From Muribaculum sp. (lineage in GTDB: Bacteria; Bacillota; Clostridia; Lachnospirales; Lachnospiraceae): 32,813 nt of DNA. Under the pieces are notes generated by a model. It was not told where the DNA came from. It was given only the letters and a program-made list of their open reading frames with translations, and did not search any database. The position numbers were made by a program, and so were the translations under genes. Location: assembly GCA_023663735.1 (NCBI GenBank), contig JAMPGV010000035.1:1-32813 (forward strand), written 5' to 3'. Positions 32,741 to 32,813 of the stretch are shown piece by piece. Position 1 is the stretch's first letter. Each line of letters begins with the position of its first letter.

Positions 32741-32813
32741 ATAGGCGATTGTGAAACAATATTTTCTGGAATCCGAATTGTGCAGATTGTATATTCATAA
32801 GCAGACCCTAGCG
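32741..32813. repeat. Palindromic repeat, copy 2, cut by the window end
   Basis: The sequence from AATAGGCGATTG through CCGAATTGTGCAGATTG to AAGCAGACCCTAGCG matches the reverse complement of the right half of the element at 14341-14536 over about 70 bases, with the ends and the GCAGACCCTAGCG block best conserved. It lies 31 bases upstream of the HD-gene start and continues beyond the window. Confidence 0.75.

Overview
The window looks like chromosomal DNA from a Lachnospiraceae-type member of the Clostridia. This is inferred from consensus sigma-A promoters (TTGACA/TATAAT with 17-base spacing), strong GGAGG ribosome sites, and a gene set typical of that family: Ppk1 and Ppx with a DUF815 ATPase, a fused chorismate mutase/prephenate dehydratase, pyruvate phosphate dikinase, a YbiT-like ABC-F protein, DUF5050, a FolB-FolK fusion and an AIPR-like protein. 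The DNA is moderately GC-rich except for an A+T-rich stretch near 10.2-11.7 kb. Genus cannot be fixed from the sequence. No rRNA, tRNA, CRISPR array, transposase or phage gene was seen.

Layout. 1-3.9 kb (minus strand): a truncated DUF362-like lipoprotein, then an operon of a PAS-GGDEF-EAL protein, a PAP2 phosphatase and a NYN-LOTUS RNA-binding protein. 4.1-8.4 kb: a TauE/SafE exporter behind a structured leader; a LysR regulator divergent from a small protein plus alpha/beta-hydrolase pair, with a perfect palindrome at the regulator's promoter; and an SDR oxidoreductase. 8.6-11.4 kb: an AIPR-like putative defence gene preceded by its own promoter and a terminated leader RNA of about 180 nt, then a nitroreductase-GNAT pair. 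11.7-17.2 kb: ppdK, a 200-bp palindromic repeat, a membrane-anchored glycerophosphodiesterase and a GT39-like glycosyltransferase. 17.4-20.8 kb (plus): ABC-F followed by a PHP-HAD fusion. 20.8-28.6 kb (minus): a tight operon pheA, DUF815, ppx, ppk, maf, HAD phosphatase, plus a small acidic protein. 28.7-32.8 kb: a DUF5050 membrane protein, an ArsR sensor and a folate operon (HD protein, folP, folBK).

How the genes work together. The folate genes make dihydropteroate, and the HD protein is a candidate for the missing dihydroneopterin phosphatase step. Ppk and Ppx make and degrade polyphosphate, and the DUF815 ATPase is translationally coupled to Ppx. Most other genes are single-function housekeeping or accessory genes.

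The points most worth a second look are the AIPR gene with its attenuator-like leader RNA, a palindromic repeat family found upstream of genes (two copies and a possible fragment), the structured TauE leader, and several unrelated short tandem repeats of 12-17 bp sitting in gaps between co-oriented genes.
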